This document shows positions 1 through 6,090 of a stretch of 6,451 bases of DNA, one piece after another. Position 1 is the first letter of the stretch. Every line of letters starts with the position of its first letter. The position numbers were made by a program, and so were the translations under genes. The stretch comes from JBOGED01 sp050743625 (GTDB taxonomy: Bacteria > Actinomycetota > Nitriliruptoria > Euzebyales > Egibacteraceae). The notes beneath the pieces are model-generated. The model was not told the DNA's origin. It saw nothing but the letters and a program-made list of their open reading frames with translations, and did not search any database. Location: assembly GCA_050743625.1 (NCBI GenBank), contig JBOGED010000077.1, positions 1-6,451 of the forward strand, read 5' to 3'.

Positions 1-86
1 ACGCCATGCGCTGAAGTTTGACGGATGCATCCGAGGGTGAAGCTGCTCCCTGCCGTCAGTTTCGTTCTCGAAGGGATAGCGCTCGC

Positions 87-890
87 ATGCGTTCCGAGGC
101 AACCCACGACTCGGGTGAGCGGAAACAAGAATCTCAAGAGTCGCGAGAGGTCCGTTCACAGTTCCAGCGGACCGTCGAAGAGGGCGAACAGAGGCTCAAG
201 CGGACGTGGCCTGACCTCCTCGCTACCGGCATGGTCGGTGGTATCGACATCGGGATCGGCGTGTTCGCGCTGTTACTCGTCCTGCACGAGACGGGTAACC
301 CCCTGCTCGGAGGTCTGGCATTCAGCCTCGGATTCATCGCGCTCATCCTGGCGCAGAGCGAGTTGTTCACCGAGAACTACCTCGTCCCTATCGCCGCCGT
401 CGCCGCTGGGCGGGCGCGCGCCTGGAGTATTGGCCGCTTGTGGTCCGGCACGCTCGTGACGAACCTGATCGGCGGTTGGATCATCACGGGCATCATCATG
501 GTCAGCTCACCGCAGCTTGCCCCTACCGCCATCGAGACCGCACAACACTACATCGATCTGGGCATCGGCTGGCAATCGTTCAGTCTGGCGATCCTGGGCG
601 GCGCGGTCATCACGTTGATGACCTGGATGCAGCGGAACTCACAGGAGGCGTTCGCCAAGATCGTCGCCGCGGTTGGCGCGGGATTCCTGCTCGGGGCGGG
701 CGAGCTGAACCACGTCATCGTCGTCTCGCTGGAGGTTTTCGCGGCGCTCCACGCTGGCGCTCCGTTCGGCTATGCGGATTGGGCCGGCACGGCGGCCTGG
801 GCCGCACTCGGCAACATGTTGGGCGGCATCGCGTTCGTCACGATCCTGCGCTTGGTTCAGGTAGGCCGAAAAGCCATCGCGGACGCATAG
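87..890 (+). CDS. Formate/nitrite transporter (FNT) family membrane protein, YfdC-like
   Basis: Predicted inner-membrane channel of the FNT family, whose members are pentamers passing small monovalent anions such as formate or nitrite. The product is 267 aa. Residues 1-40 are hydrophilic and highly charged, and about six hydrophobic segments follow from residue 44. The segment SELFTENYLVP (91-101) is a strong family signature. The motif GELNHVIVVSL (205-215) carries a histidine (209) at the place of the central pore histidine of FNT channels. I chose the ATG at 87 because AAGGGA at 71-76 is a good ribosome site about 10 nt upstream. A TTG at 18 would add 23 residues but has no usable ribosome site. 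The charged N-terminal extension resembles the YfdC branch more than FocA or NirC, so the substrate is uncertain. No formate or nitrite enzyme gene is adjacent. The DUF4383 gene follows on the same strand after 131 bp. Confidence 0.88.
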   Translation: MRSEATHDSGERKQESQESREVRSQFQRTVEEGEQRLKRTWPDLLATGMVGGIDIGIGVFALLLVLHETGNPLLGGLAFSLGFIALILAQSELFTENYLVPIAAVAAGRARAWSIGRLWSGTLVTNLIGGWIITGIIMVSSPQLAPTAIETAQHYIDLGIGWQSFSLAILGGAVITLMTWMQRNSQEAFAKIVAAVGAGFLLGAGELNHVIVVSLEVFAALHAGAPFGYADWAGTAAWAALGNMLGGIAFVTILRLVQVGRKAIADA

Positions 891-965
891 CCGGTCGGCG
901 CCAGCCGGATAATCCTGCACTGTGTGACGTTCTGACCGTCCTGTCGAGGTTCCGAGGCGCGCTGT

Positions 966-1005
966 GAGACAATGGCGCCGTGCTCCTGACCCGTCTCATT
1001 GTCTC
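966..1005. repeat. Spaced 9-bp inverted repeat ahead of the DUF4383 gene
   Basis: GAGACAATG (966-974) and CATTGTCTC (997-1005) are perfect inverted copies separated by 22 nt, with centres about 31 bp apart, or roughly three helical turns. The right arm ends 3 nt before the ribosome site of the next gene. It could be a regulator site with two half-sites on one DNA face, or a weak leader hairpin. No function is proven. Confidence 0.5.
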
Positions 1006-1021
1006 GTGAAAGGGGACCGCT

Positions 1022-1414
1022 GTGGCAACAGCTGGAGCAGCAAGGACGCAAGGGCAGCTCTTTGCCCTTGTGTTCGGGATCGTGTACGTGCTGATCGGCC
1101 TTCTGGGCTTCATCGGGCCGCTGGCGCCCGGCGGCGCTCTTCTCGGCCTATTCGGTATTAATGCGCTTCACAACATCGTGCATCTTGCTGTTGGAGCATT
1201 GCTCTTGTTCGGCTCCACTTCACCCGCCCAGGCCAAGACGATCAACCTGGTCGTGGGCATCGTCTATCTGCTGGTCGCAGTGCTGGGGCTGTTCAACATC
1301 TTGGTGCCCGGCCTCATCAATCACAACGGTGCAGATACTGCGCTGCACTTTGTATCAGGCGCACTGGCCTTGTATTTCGGAACCGCCGGAGCAGGTCGCA
1401 CCGCTACCGCGTAG
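1022..1414 (+). CDS. DUF4383 domain-containing small membrane protein
   Basis: The product is 130 aa with four hydrophobic helices, at about residues 13-34, 50-65, 74-95 and 106-121. It matches the DUF4383 pattern common in Actinomycetota: an internal two-fold arrangement, LFGINALHNIVHLAVGALLL (43-62) in the second helix and NGADTALHFVSGALALYFG (102-120) in the fourth, each with a conserved histidine. The family has no established biochemical function. The start is GTG at 1022, set by AAAGGGGA at 1009-1016 five nt upstream. The tail after residue 121 is short and Ala/Thr/Gly-rich. It probably has its own promoter, because a 131-bp gap with an inverted repeat separates it from the FNT gene. 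It converges on cbiO across a stem-loop. I am sure of the family but infer no role beyond a membrane protein. Confidence 0.87.
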   Translation: MATAGAARTQGQLFALVFGIVYVLIGLLGFIGPLAPGGALLGLFGINALHNIVHLAVGALLLFGSTSPAQAKTINLVVGIVYLLVAVLGLFNILVPGLINHNGADTALHFVSGALALYFGTAGAGRTATA

Positions 1415-1429
1415 CGGAAGTCCTGGCAA

Positions 1430-1482
1430 GATGAGGTGCGGTGTGGACGAGTTGCTGACCGACCGTCCACGCCGCACTCATC
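1430..1482. terminator. Long stem-loop between convergent genes, likely bidirectional terminator
   Basis: Arm 1 (1430-1449) and arm 2 (1464-1482) pair almost fully. One G (1435 or 1436) is bulged and one position (T1442 with G1471) is a wobble pair, giving a stem of about 19 bp with a 14-nt loop (1450-1463). It starts 15 nt after the DUF4383 stop and ends 5 nt before the cbiO stop codon, so it can serve both transcripts. Neither side has a clear T-run, so it would be a terminator without a U-tract, a type often proposed in high-GC Gram-positive bacteria. Confidence 0.7.
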
Positions 1483-1487
1483 AGCCC

Positions 1488-2228
1488 TCAGACTGAGGTC
1501 GGGTCGAAGCCGTAGGGCAGCTCCAGCCGGTTGGCTCGCATAAGCTCGGCGTCGGCGAGGATCTTGTTTGTCGGCCCGTCCGCGACGATGACCCCGTCGC
1601 TCATCACGACCGCGCGTGGGCAGAGCTCGAGCGCGTACGGCAGGTCGTGGGTGACCATCAACATCGTAAGGTCAAGGCTGCGGAGCACGTCCGCGAGCTC
1701 GCGGCGAGCGGCCGGGTCCAGGTTGGACGAGGGTTCGTCGAGCACCAGTATGTCGGGCTCCATGGCCAGGACGGTTGCCACCGCGACGCGGCGGCGTTGG
1801 CCGTAGCTGAGGTGATGAGGGGGGCGGTCGGCCACGCCCTCCATACCGACCGCCGCGAGCGCCCGCTCGACCCGCGCGGCCAGCTCCGCGCCTCTCACGC
1901 CGAGGTTGGCGGGGCCGAAGGCCACGTCGTCCCACACGGTTTGCATAAAGAGTTGGTCGTCGGGATCCTGGAACACGATCGCCACGCGCTGGCGGATCTC
2001 GCGAAGGTGCGGTTTGGAAACCTTCAACCCCCCGATGTACACCTCACCCGCTCCCGCGACGTGGACACCGTTGAGGTGGAGGACAAGGGTCGTCTTGCCC
2101 GCACCGTTGGGGCCGAGCAGCGCCACCCGCTCACCCCGCTCGATCACAAGATTGACCCCAAAGAGGGCTTGGCGCCCATCGGGGTAGGCGAACGCCAGTT
2201 CCTTGACCTCAAGTACGGGGCTACTCAT
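1488..2228 (-). CDS. cbiO: Cobalt/nickel ECF transporter ATP-binding subunit CbiO
   Basis: ATPase of the group I ECF-type metal importer, acting at the inner face of the membrane with CbiQ. The product is 246 aa, a normal length for one ABC domain. All motifs are present: Walker A GPNGAGKTT (39-47), Q-loop glutamine in VFQDPDDQL (Q87), signature LSYGQ (140-144, a common CbiO variant of LSGGQ), Walker B ILVLDEP (160-166) with catalytic E165, and H-loop histidine H194 in MVTHDL. The reading frame stays open far upstream, but that part is cbiQ in another frame. The ATG at 2228 starts the conserved domain and overlaps the cbiQ stop as ATGA. There is no strong ribosome site before it, so translation probably depends on coupling to cbiQ. 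It is the last gene of the cluster. A single CbiO implies a homodimeric ATPase. Confidence 0.95.
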   Translation of the reverse strand: MSSPVLEVKELAFAYPDGRQALFGVNLVIERGERVALLGPNGAGKTTLVLHLNGVHVAGAGEVYIGGLKVSKPHLREIRQRVAIVFQDPDDQLFMQTVWDDVAFGPANLGVRGAELAARVERALAAVGMEGVADRPPHHLSYGQRRRVAVATVLAMEPDILVLDEPSSNLDPAARRELADVLRSLDLTMLMVTHDLPYALELCPRAVVMSDGVIVADGPTNKILADAELMRANRLELPYGFDPTSV

Positions 2229-2998
2229 GGTCGGACGATCCACGCAAGGGTAGCCACCGTCGCGCCGAGCACGGGGACGGCGAGCGAAGTCAGCCACTCC
2301 CTCCGGGACCCGGCCAGCTCGTCGAGCACGGGGAGGGACCCGTCGAACCCGCGCGACAGCATCGCGAGATAGACGCGCTCGCCGCGCTCGTACGAGCGGA
2401 TGAACAGGGCACCAGCCGACGAGGCGAGGGCCTTGGCCTGCCAGATCCAGCGAGGGTTGTAACCGCGGGACACCCGGGCGATGCTCATCCGCCGCATCTC
2501 GGCGGTGATGACGTCCACGTAGCGGACCATGAACCCCGCGATCGCCGTGAACGTCCGTGGCATCCTGAGGCGTTCCAAGCCGTGGAGGATCTCGGGCACC
2601 GTCGTGGTGGCGGCCATGATCACCGTGGTCGCGACGCCGAGCGTGCCTTTGACCAGGATGTTCCAAGCCCCCCACAAGCCCTCGACGGCCAGGGAAAGGC
2701 CAAGCACGTCGATGCGGTCACCTCGACCGATAATCGGTAAGAACAACGCAAACGCTACGAACGGCGCTTCGATGATCAAACGGCGCAGAACAAACGGCAA
2801 TGGCACGTTCCCGAGCCGGGTCAATCCCACGAGGACCAAGGCATAGCAACCGTACGCCCAGAACGCCTCCCGTGGAGTCGCCACGACCGCGAGGATGAAC
2901 AGGAATGCGGCGGCTAGCTTGCACTGGGGGCGCATGGCATGGAGTGCGCTCTTGCCAGAAAGGAACAGGCCGCCTGTGTGGGCGTGGGAGCCCCCCAT
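2225..2998 (-). CDS. cbiQ: Cobalt/nickel ECF transporter transmembrane coupling subunit CbiQ
   Basis: EcfT-type membrane subunit that links the metal-binding CbiM/CbiN pair to CbiO. The product is 257 aa with hydrophobic stretches at about 26-41, 45-62, 75-91, 115-131 and 235-254. The two coupling motifs of the family are visible: ARVSRG (174-179) and AMLSRGFDG (212-220). Each ends in the Arg-Gly that contacts the ATPase groove. Its ATG at 2998 shares one base with the cbiN stop (TGATG), and no purine-rich ribosome site precedes it, so it is probably translated by re-initiation after cbiN. An upstream open stretch in the same frame is a shadow of cbiN. The N-terminal segment GGSHAHTGG has two histidines and lies where cytosolic or periplasmic metal contact could be imagined, but that is only a remark. 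Confidence 0.93.
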   Translation of the reverse strand: MGGSHAHTGGLFLSGKSALHAMRPQCKLAAAFLFILAVVATPREAFWAYGCYALVLVGLTRLGNVPLPFVLRRLIIEAPFVAFALFLPIIGRGDRIDVLGLSLAVEGLWGAWNILVKGTLGVATTVIMAATTTVPEILHGLERLRMPRTFTAIAGFMVRYVDVITAEMRRMSIARVSRGYNPRWIWQAKALASSAGALFIRSYERGERVYLAMLSRGFDGSLPVLDELAGSRREWLTSLAVPVLGATVATLAWIVRP

Positions 2999-3318
2999 CA
3001 AGGGGACTCGGAGGACGTGCGGCGCCCCCGGCGAACGAGGGCGAACAACCCGGCGCCCAACCCGAACGTCACCACGACCCCGATCACGCCAGCCAGGCCC
3101 GTGCTCAGGCTCTCGTTCCCGACGCCCCTCAACCCGTAGCCAGCGGTGGGGAGATCTCCCGTCGCATGAGGTTGCTCGTTGTTCGCGAACCTCTGGTCGA
3201 TCGCCACCTTGTTCAACCCGTCGGGCTGGCTGCTGGCGTAGGGGCTCACCAAGAACGCGAGCAAGAGCGCAACGGCGAGCCCGATCGCGACGAATACGCC
3301 CATCGTCATCCGTGTCAC
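2998..3318 (-). CDS. cbiN: PDGLE-domain small subunit of the cobalt/nickel ECF transporter (CbiN-like)
   Basis: Small accessory membrane protein of 106 aa with two transmembrane helices (about 6-25 and 72-96) and an extracytoplasmic loop between them. The segment SSQPDGLNKVA (29-39) is the PDGLE-domain signature, with Asn in place of Glu. In this family the small subunit is either separate, as here, or fused to the C-terminus of CbiM/NikM, and it is needed for metal loading by CbiM. The start is GTG at 3318, 2 nt after the cbiM stop. GAGGAG at 3330-3325 lies 6 nt upstream and decides the start, since the in-frame ATG codons at 3309 and 3303 are too far from it. The stop overlaps the cbiQ start. 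PDGLE proteins are found with both cobalt and nickel systems, so the domain does not settle the substrate. Confidence 0.88.
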   Translation of the reverse strand: MTRMTMGVFVAIGLAVALLLAFLVSPYASSQPDGLNKVAIDQRFANNEQPHATGDLPTAGYGLRGVGNESLSTGLAGVIGVVVTFGLGAGLFALVRRGRRTSSESP

Positions 3319-3320
3319 GT

Positions 3321-4016
3321 TCAACTCCTCGCTGTTGCCGCCGAGCCGCCGCGCAGCTCGAGTTGGGATAGCAGATCCTGTGCGCCGTACACCAGGTCCG
3401 GTCGCACGCCCAGCACCGCACTGACGGTCAGGGCGGTGATCACACCCTCGCCGATCCCGATCAAGACGTGCACCCCGACCATGGCTGCCGCCACGGTGCT
3501 GACCGGCGCGGACCCCGCGCCGCCGATCGCATACTCGACGGTGAACGCGGTCGCCGACAAGACCACCGACAGCAGCGCGGCGACACCCGAGGCCACGACG
3601 ACCGAGGTGCGGCTCTTGGGCAGCACCCGGCGGAGCAGGGCGAAGACCCCGTAACCGCCGAAGGCCGTGACGATCGCCATGTTCAGGATGTTGAGCCCGA
3701 GCGCGATGAGCCCTCCGTCGGCGAACAGGAGCGCTTGCACGATCAGGACCACCGCGACACAGATGCTGCCCGCCCACGGCCCGACGAGTACGGCCGCCAG
3801 CAAGCCCCCTAACAGATGGCCGCTCGTGCCCGCGGCCACGGGAAAGTTAAGCATCTGGACCGCGAAGATGAACGCCGCGACCAGCCCGGCGAGGGGCGCC
3901 TGCCGCTCCTCCATGATCTGCGCGGTCCGCTTCACGCTGACGCCGAGCCCGCCGGCGGCGACCACCCCGCCTCCGACTGAGGTCGCCGCGTTGATGAAGC
4001 CGTCAGGTATATGCAT
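3321..4016 (-). CDS. cbiM: Cobalt/nickel ECF transporter substrate-binding membrane subunit CbiM
   Basis: S-component that captures the metal ion. The product is 231 aa, mostly hydrophobic, with about six to seven membrane segments. It begins exactly MHIPDGF. In the related NikM structure the metal is held by the N-terminal amine of Met1, by His2 and by His67. This protein has His2 and, in NFPVAAGTSGHLLGG, a histidine at residue 67. The later segment GVHVLIGIGEGVITAL is also typical. The exact N-terminus therefore matters and fixes the start at 4016, supported by GGGAG at 4027-4023 six nt upstream. It is the first gene of the cbiMNQO cluster. The next upstream gene, a P450, ends 98 bp away on the same strand. 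No B12 riboswitch can fit in that gap. Cobalt and nickel are equally possible from sequence. Confidence 0.94.
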   Translation of the reverse strand: MHIPDGFINAATSVGGGVVAAGGLGVSVKRTAQIMEERQAPLAGLVAAFIFAVQMLNFPVAAGTSGHLLGGLLAAVLVGPWAGSICVAVVLIVQALLFADGGLIALGLNILNMAIVTAFGGYGVFALLRRVLPKSRTSVVVASGVAALLSVVLSATAFTVEYAIGGAGSAPVSTVAAAMVGVHVLIGIGEGVITALTVSAVLGVRPDLVYGAQDLLSQLELRGGSAATARS

Positions 4017-4021
4017 CTGTC

Positions 4022-4050
4022 ACTCCCGCACCTCGTACCAGCCCGGGAGT
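4022..4050 (-). promoter_or_regulatory. Leader inverted repeat that would bury the cbiM ribosome site
   Basis: Read on the - strand, ACTCCCG (4050-4044) pairs perfectly with CGGGAGT (4028-4022) across a 15-nt loop. The second arm contains the GGGAG ribosome site of cbiM, so a transcript that includes both arms could hide it. A transcript starting at the nearby promoter candidate would lack most of the first arm. The pairing is seen directly; the regulatory role is inferred. Confidence 0.4.
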
Positions 4051-4079
4051 ACCGTAACGCGGGAATATGCCTGTTGCAA
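4051..4079 (-). promoter_or_regulatory. cbiM: Candidate promoter for cbiMNQO
   Basis: On the - strand TTGCAA (4079-4074) lies exactly 17 nt before TACGGT (4056-4051), which fits the -35 and TANNNT -10 pattern of a housekeeping promoter. Transcription would start near 4044 and leave a leader of about 28 nt. The -35 matches TTGACA at four of six bases, so this is only a plausible call. The alternative is read-through from the P450 gene. Confidence 0.35.
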
Positions 4080-4100
4080 TGACCTCGCACCCAAGCCGTC

Positions 4101-4120
4101 GGCTCTAGGCGGCTCTAGGC
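4101..4120. repeat. Perfect 10-bp tandem duplication at the P450 stop codon
   Basis: GGCTCTAGGC occurs twice in direct succession (4101-4110 and 4111-4120). The P450 stop codon (4117-4115) lies in the second copy, and the first copy is just past it in the gap. It looks like a small slippage duplication with no effect on the protein. Confidence 0.85.
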
Positions 4121-5302
4121 GTGGCGGACGGCGATCGGCACGGACCGGGAGGCGAAGACGCCGTTGCGGTAGAAGTCGAGGTGCGCGCCGGGCTGCATAC
4201 GGATCTCGGCGTACCGGTCGAGCAGGATGTTGAGGGCGATCTTGGCCTCCAGGCGGGCGAGCGGCGCGCCTAGGCAGAAGTGAATGCCCTTCCCGAACGC
4301 GACCTGGTGGTTGGATACGCGGTGGATATCGAACCGGTCGGGATCGGCAAAGGCGCGCTCGTCGCGGTTGGCCGAGAGCACCCACGGCGCCACGAACACG
4401 TCCGGCGGCACGACCGTGCCGGACAGCTCCGCCTCGCGCATGGTCACGCGGCCGAGCTGGGGGAACGGTGAGCGGTACCGCAAGACCTCCTCCAGCGCGC
4501 CCGGGACCAGCGAGCGGTCGGCGCGAAGCTCGGCGAGCGCGGCCGGCTGCTCGTCCAGGCAGAGCACGGTGTTCCCGAGCAGCGCGGTCGTCGTGATATG
4601 CCCCGCGAGCAGGAGCAAGGTAGAGAACCCGACCACCTCGTTGTCGGTCAGCTGCTCACCGTCCACCTCGGCCGTGGCCAGCTTGCTAATGAGGTCTTCT
4701 CGTGGGCGGGCACGGCGATCGAGGCAGGCCTGGAGCAGGTAGGCGCGCATGTCGGCCATGGCCGCCTCGACCTTCGGCATGAGGTCGGGATCGTTGGGGT
4801 CCTCCGCGTCCATCTCGAACAGCTCGTCGGCCCAGGCGCGGAACAGCGCGCGGTCGGAGGTCGGCAGGCCGAGCAGCTCTGCGATCACGATCACCGGCAG
4901 CGGGTAGGCGAGATCGTCGACGATGTCCCACTCCTGGGCGCCGCCGGTGGCGTCGAGCAGCTGGTTGGTGACCTCGCCGATCCGCGGCGCGAGCCCAGCG
5001 ACAACCTTGGGCGTGAACGCGTGGCTGACCAGACGGCGCAGCTTCCGATGCTGCGGCGGGTCCATCGAGATCAACGAGCCCTCGGCGAGCGTCTGGGCGG
5101 CCGGCAACAGACGGCTCGTGTCCGAGGAGAACAAGGCGAAGTCCGACAGGATGTCCTCGACGTCGGCGTAGCGGAACACGTGCCACATACCGTGCTCGTC
5201 ACGCCATACTGGCTGCTCGTCACGCATCTCGCGCAGCCAGGCGAGGAGCTTGTGGCCCCCGTCCTCGATGGTGGGCGGCAGCGTAAGCGGTTCGGTGGTC
5301 AT
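4115..5302 (-). CDS. Cytochrome P450 (soluble bacterial class)
   Basis: Haem-thiolate monooxygenase of 395 aa, a normal length for a soluble bacterial P450, without a membrane anchor. Motifs in order: helix C segment DPPQHRKLRR (81-90) with the haem-propionate His85 and Arg89; I-helix AGHITTT (233-239); K-helix EEVLR with Glu272 and Arg275; and haem loop FGKGIHFCLG (336-345) with the axial thiolate Cys343. The I-helix has Ile236 where most P450s have the Glu or Asp of the acid-threonine pair used in oxygen activation. Thr237 and Thr238 are kept. The ATG at 5302 has an excellent ribosome site (GAGGGAGGG, 5314-5306) and overlaps the tetR stop as ATGA. A start at 5350 would be inside tetR and is not needed. 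No ferredoxin, reductase or pathway gene is adjacent, so the substrate is unknown. It resembles the broad CYP107-like actinobacterial group, but subfamily assignment needs alignment. Confidence 0.94.
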   Translation of the reverse strand: MTTEPLTLPPTIEDGGHKLLAWLREMRDEQPVWRDEHGMWHVFRYADVEDILSDFALFSSDTSRLLPAAQTLAEGSLISMDPPQHRKLRRLVSHAFTPKVVAGLAPRIGEVTNQLLDATGGAQEWDIVDDLAYPLPVIVIAELLGLPTSDRALFRAWADELFEMDAEDPNDPDLMPKVEAAMADMRAYLLQACLDRRARPREDLISKLATAEVDGEQLTDNEVVGFSTLLLLAGHITTTALLGNTVLCLDEQPAALAELRADRSLVPGALEEVLRYRSPFPQLGRVTMREAELSGTVVPPDVFVAPWVLSANRDERAFADPDRFDIHRVSNHQVAFGKGIHFCLGAPLARLEAKIALNILLDRYAEIRMQPGAHLDFYRNGVFASRSVPIAVRHA

Positions 5303-6036
5303 GATCCCTCCCTCATGTGCGTGTTGGTTTTCCAGGCTTCGGGCTCGCACTGGGCGCGTATCTGGTCGAACAGCTCGATCGCCCGAGGCGCGACGGCGCT
5401 CAGCGCCCGCGGGTCGGGGTCGCCGGGCGGCTCGAAGGTGCGGCGCACGACCTCCGCCAAGAGGTCGGCCTTGACCTCGATCGGGAGCTGTCCCTCGTCG
5501 GGCAGGAACTGGTCGCCGAGGTAGAAGCCGCTGGTCACGGCATGAATGGCGTAGTCCCTGACCTTCGCGTCGATGTCGGCGCTGAGCAGGCCGTGCTCAG
5601 CGAGCAGGTCGAGGTACGCGTCGTAGCTGACCGTGGAGGTCTCTTGCCGTGCTCTCATGCCCGCGACGTTCTTGGCCACAAGCTTGCCGAGGGTCTCGAC
5701 GTCCCGGGTGTACAGGGCCCTCGCGAGTGGCCGGGTCATGATCGCGATGAACAGCGCCCGGAACACCCGGTGCAGCTGCGTCTCGACCTCCGCGCGCCGC
5801 ATGCCCGCCACCACGTCGCGCATCACGCTCGCAATCTCGCGGAGCAGTAACACGGCGAGCAGCTCCTGCTTGCTCCTCCAGTGGAGGTAGACGGTGCCCT
5901 TGCCGACGTCGGCCCGCCGCGCGATGTCCTCGACGGTCAGGCGCCGGTACCCGATGCGCAGCAGCAGCTCACCCGCTGCGTCGAGGATCCGCTCCGCCCG
6001 CGCCGACTGCTCGGTCGCTCCGACGTCTACGGCCAT
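5299..6036 (-). CDS. TetR/AcrR family transcriptional regulator
   Basis: DNA-binding repressor or activator of 245 aa, slightly longer than a typical TetR. The N-terminal helix-turn-helix is clear: RILDAAGELLLRIGYRRLTV (16-35) leads into EDIARRADVGKGTVYLHW (36-53), with the recognition helix near 44-50. The rest is a helical ligand-binding and dimerisation domain without close family signature. It ends in a polar tail reaching into the P450 start (ATGA overlap). The ATG at 6036 has AAGGTGG (6049-6043) six nt upstream. An interrupted 41-bp palindrome begins 9 bp upstream and covers part of that ribosome site, so self-regulation of the tetR-P450 pair is likely. The natural inducer is probably a P450 substrate or product, by analogy with similar pairs; this is inference. 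Confidence 0.93.
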   Translation of the reverse strand: MAVDVGATEQSARAERILDAAGELLLRIGYRRLTVEDIARRADVGKGTVYLHWRSKQELLAVLLLREIASVMRDVVAGMRRAEVETQLHRVFRALFIAIMTRPLARALYTRDVETLGKLVAKNVAGMRARQETSTVSYDAYLDLLAEHGLLSADIDAKVRDYAIHAVTSGFYLGDQFLPDEGQLPIEVKADLLAEVVRRTFEPPGDPDPRALSAVAPRAIELFDQIRAQCEPEAWKTNTHMREGS

Positions 6037-6044
6037 CCAGTGCC

Positions 6045-6085
6045 ACCTTCACTTGACCAGATTTCTTATTTGGTCATCTGAAGGT
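6045..6085. promoter_or_regulatory. Large interrupted palindrome, likely TetR operator
   Basis: The sequence is symmetric about base 6065, with 15 of 20 positions paired. The outer arms ACCTTCA (6045-6051) and TGAAGGT (6079-6085) match fully. So do the inner arms TGACCA (6054-6059) and TGGTCA (6071-6076). Two mismatched positions separate outer from inner arms on each side, and the centre is AT-rich. It sits directly ahead of tetR and overlaps its ribosome site. A site this long could hold two TetR dimers. Its AT-rich middle probably lies in or next to the promoter, though I could not assign clear -35 and -10 boxes. Confidence 0.7.
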
Positions 6086-6090
6086 TAGCG

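Noticed and set aside
18..86. TTG start at 18 extending the FNT protein by 23 residues
   Set aside because: No suitable ribosome site precedes it, while the ATG at 87 has AAGGGA at good spacing. The extra residues match nothing I recognise in the family.
2229..2675. Longer CbiO with an N-terminal extension
   Set aside because: The extra codons are cbiQ sequence in another frame. The ATPase domain starts normally at the ATG overlapping the cbiQ stop.
2905..3654. 249-codon open frame on the + strand, and 1647-2372 of similar kind
   Set aside because: Both are antisense to well-supported cbi genes and show compositional, not domain-like, sequence.
4017..4114. Cobalamin riboswitch upstream of cbiM
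   Set aside because: The gap is only 98 bp, shorter than a B12 riboswitch, and I see no B12-box-like sequence.
4598..5524. 308-codon open frame on the + strand
   Set aside because: It lies antisense across the P450 and tetR genes, has low-complexity His/Val/Gly/Arg-rich content typical of a high-GC shadow frame, and no family motif.
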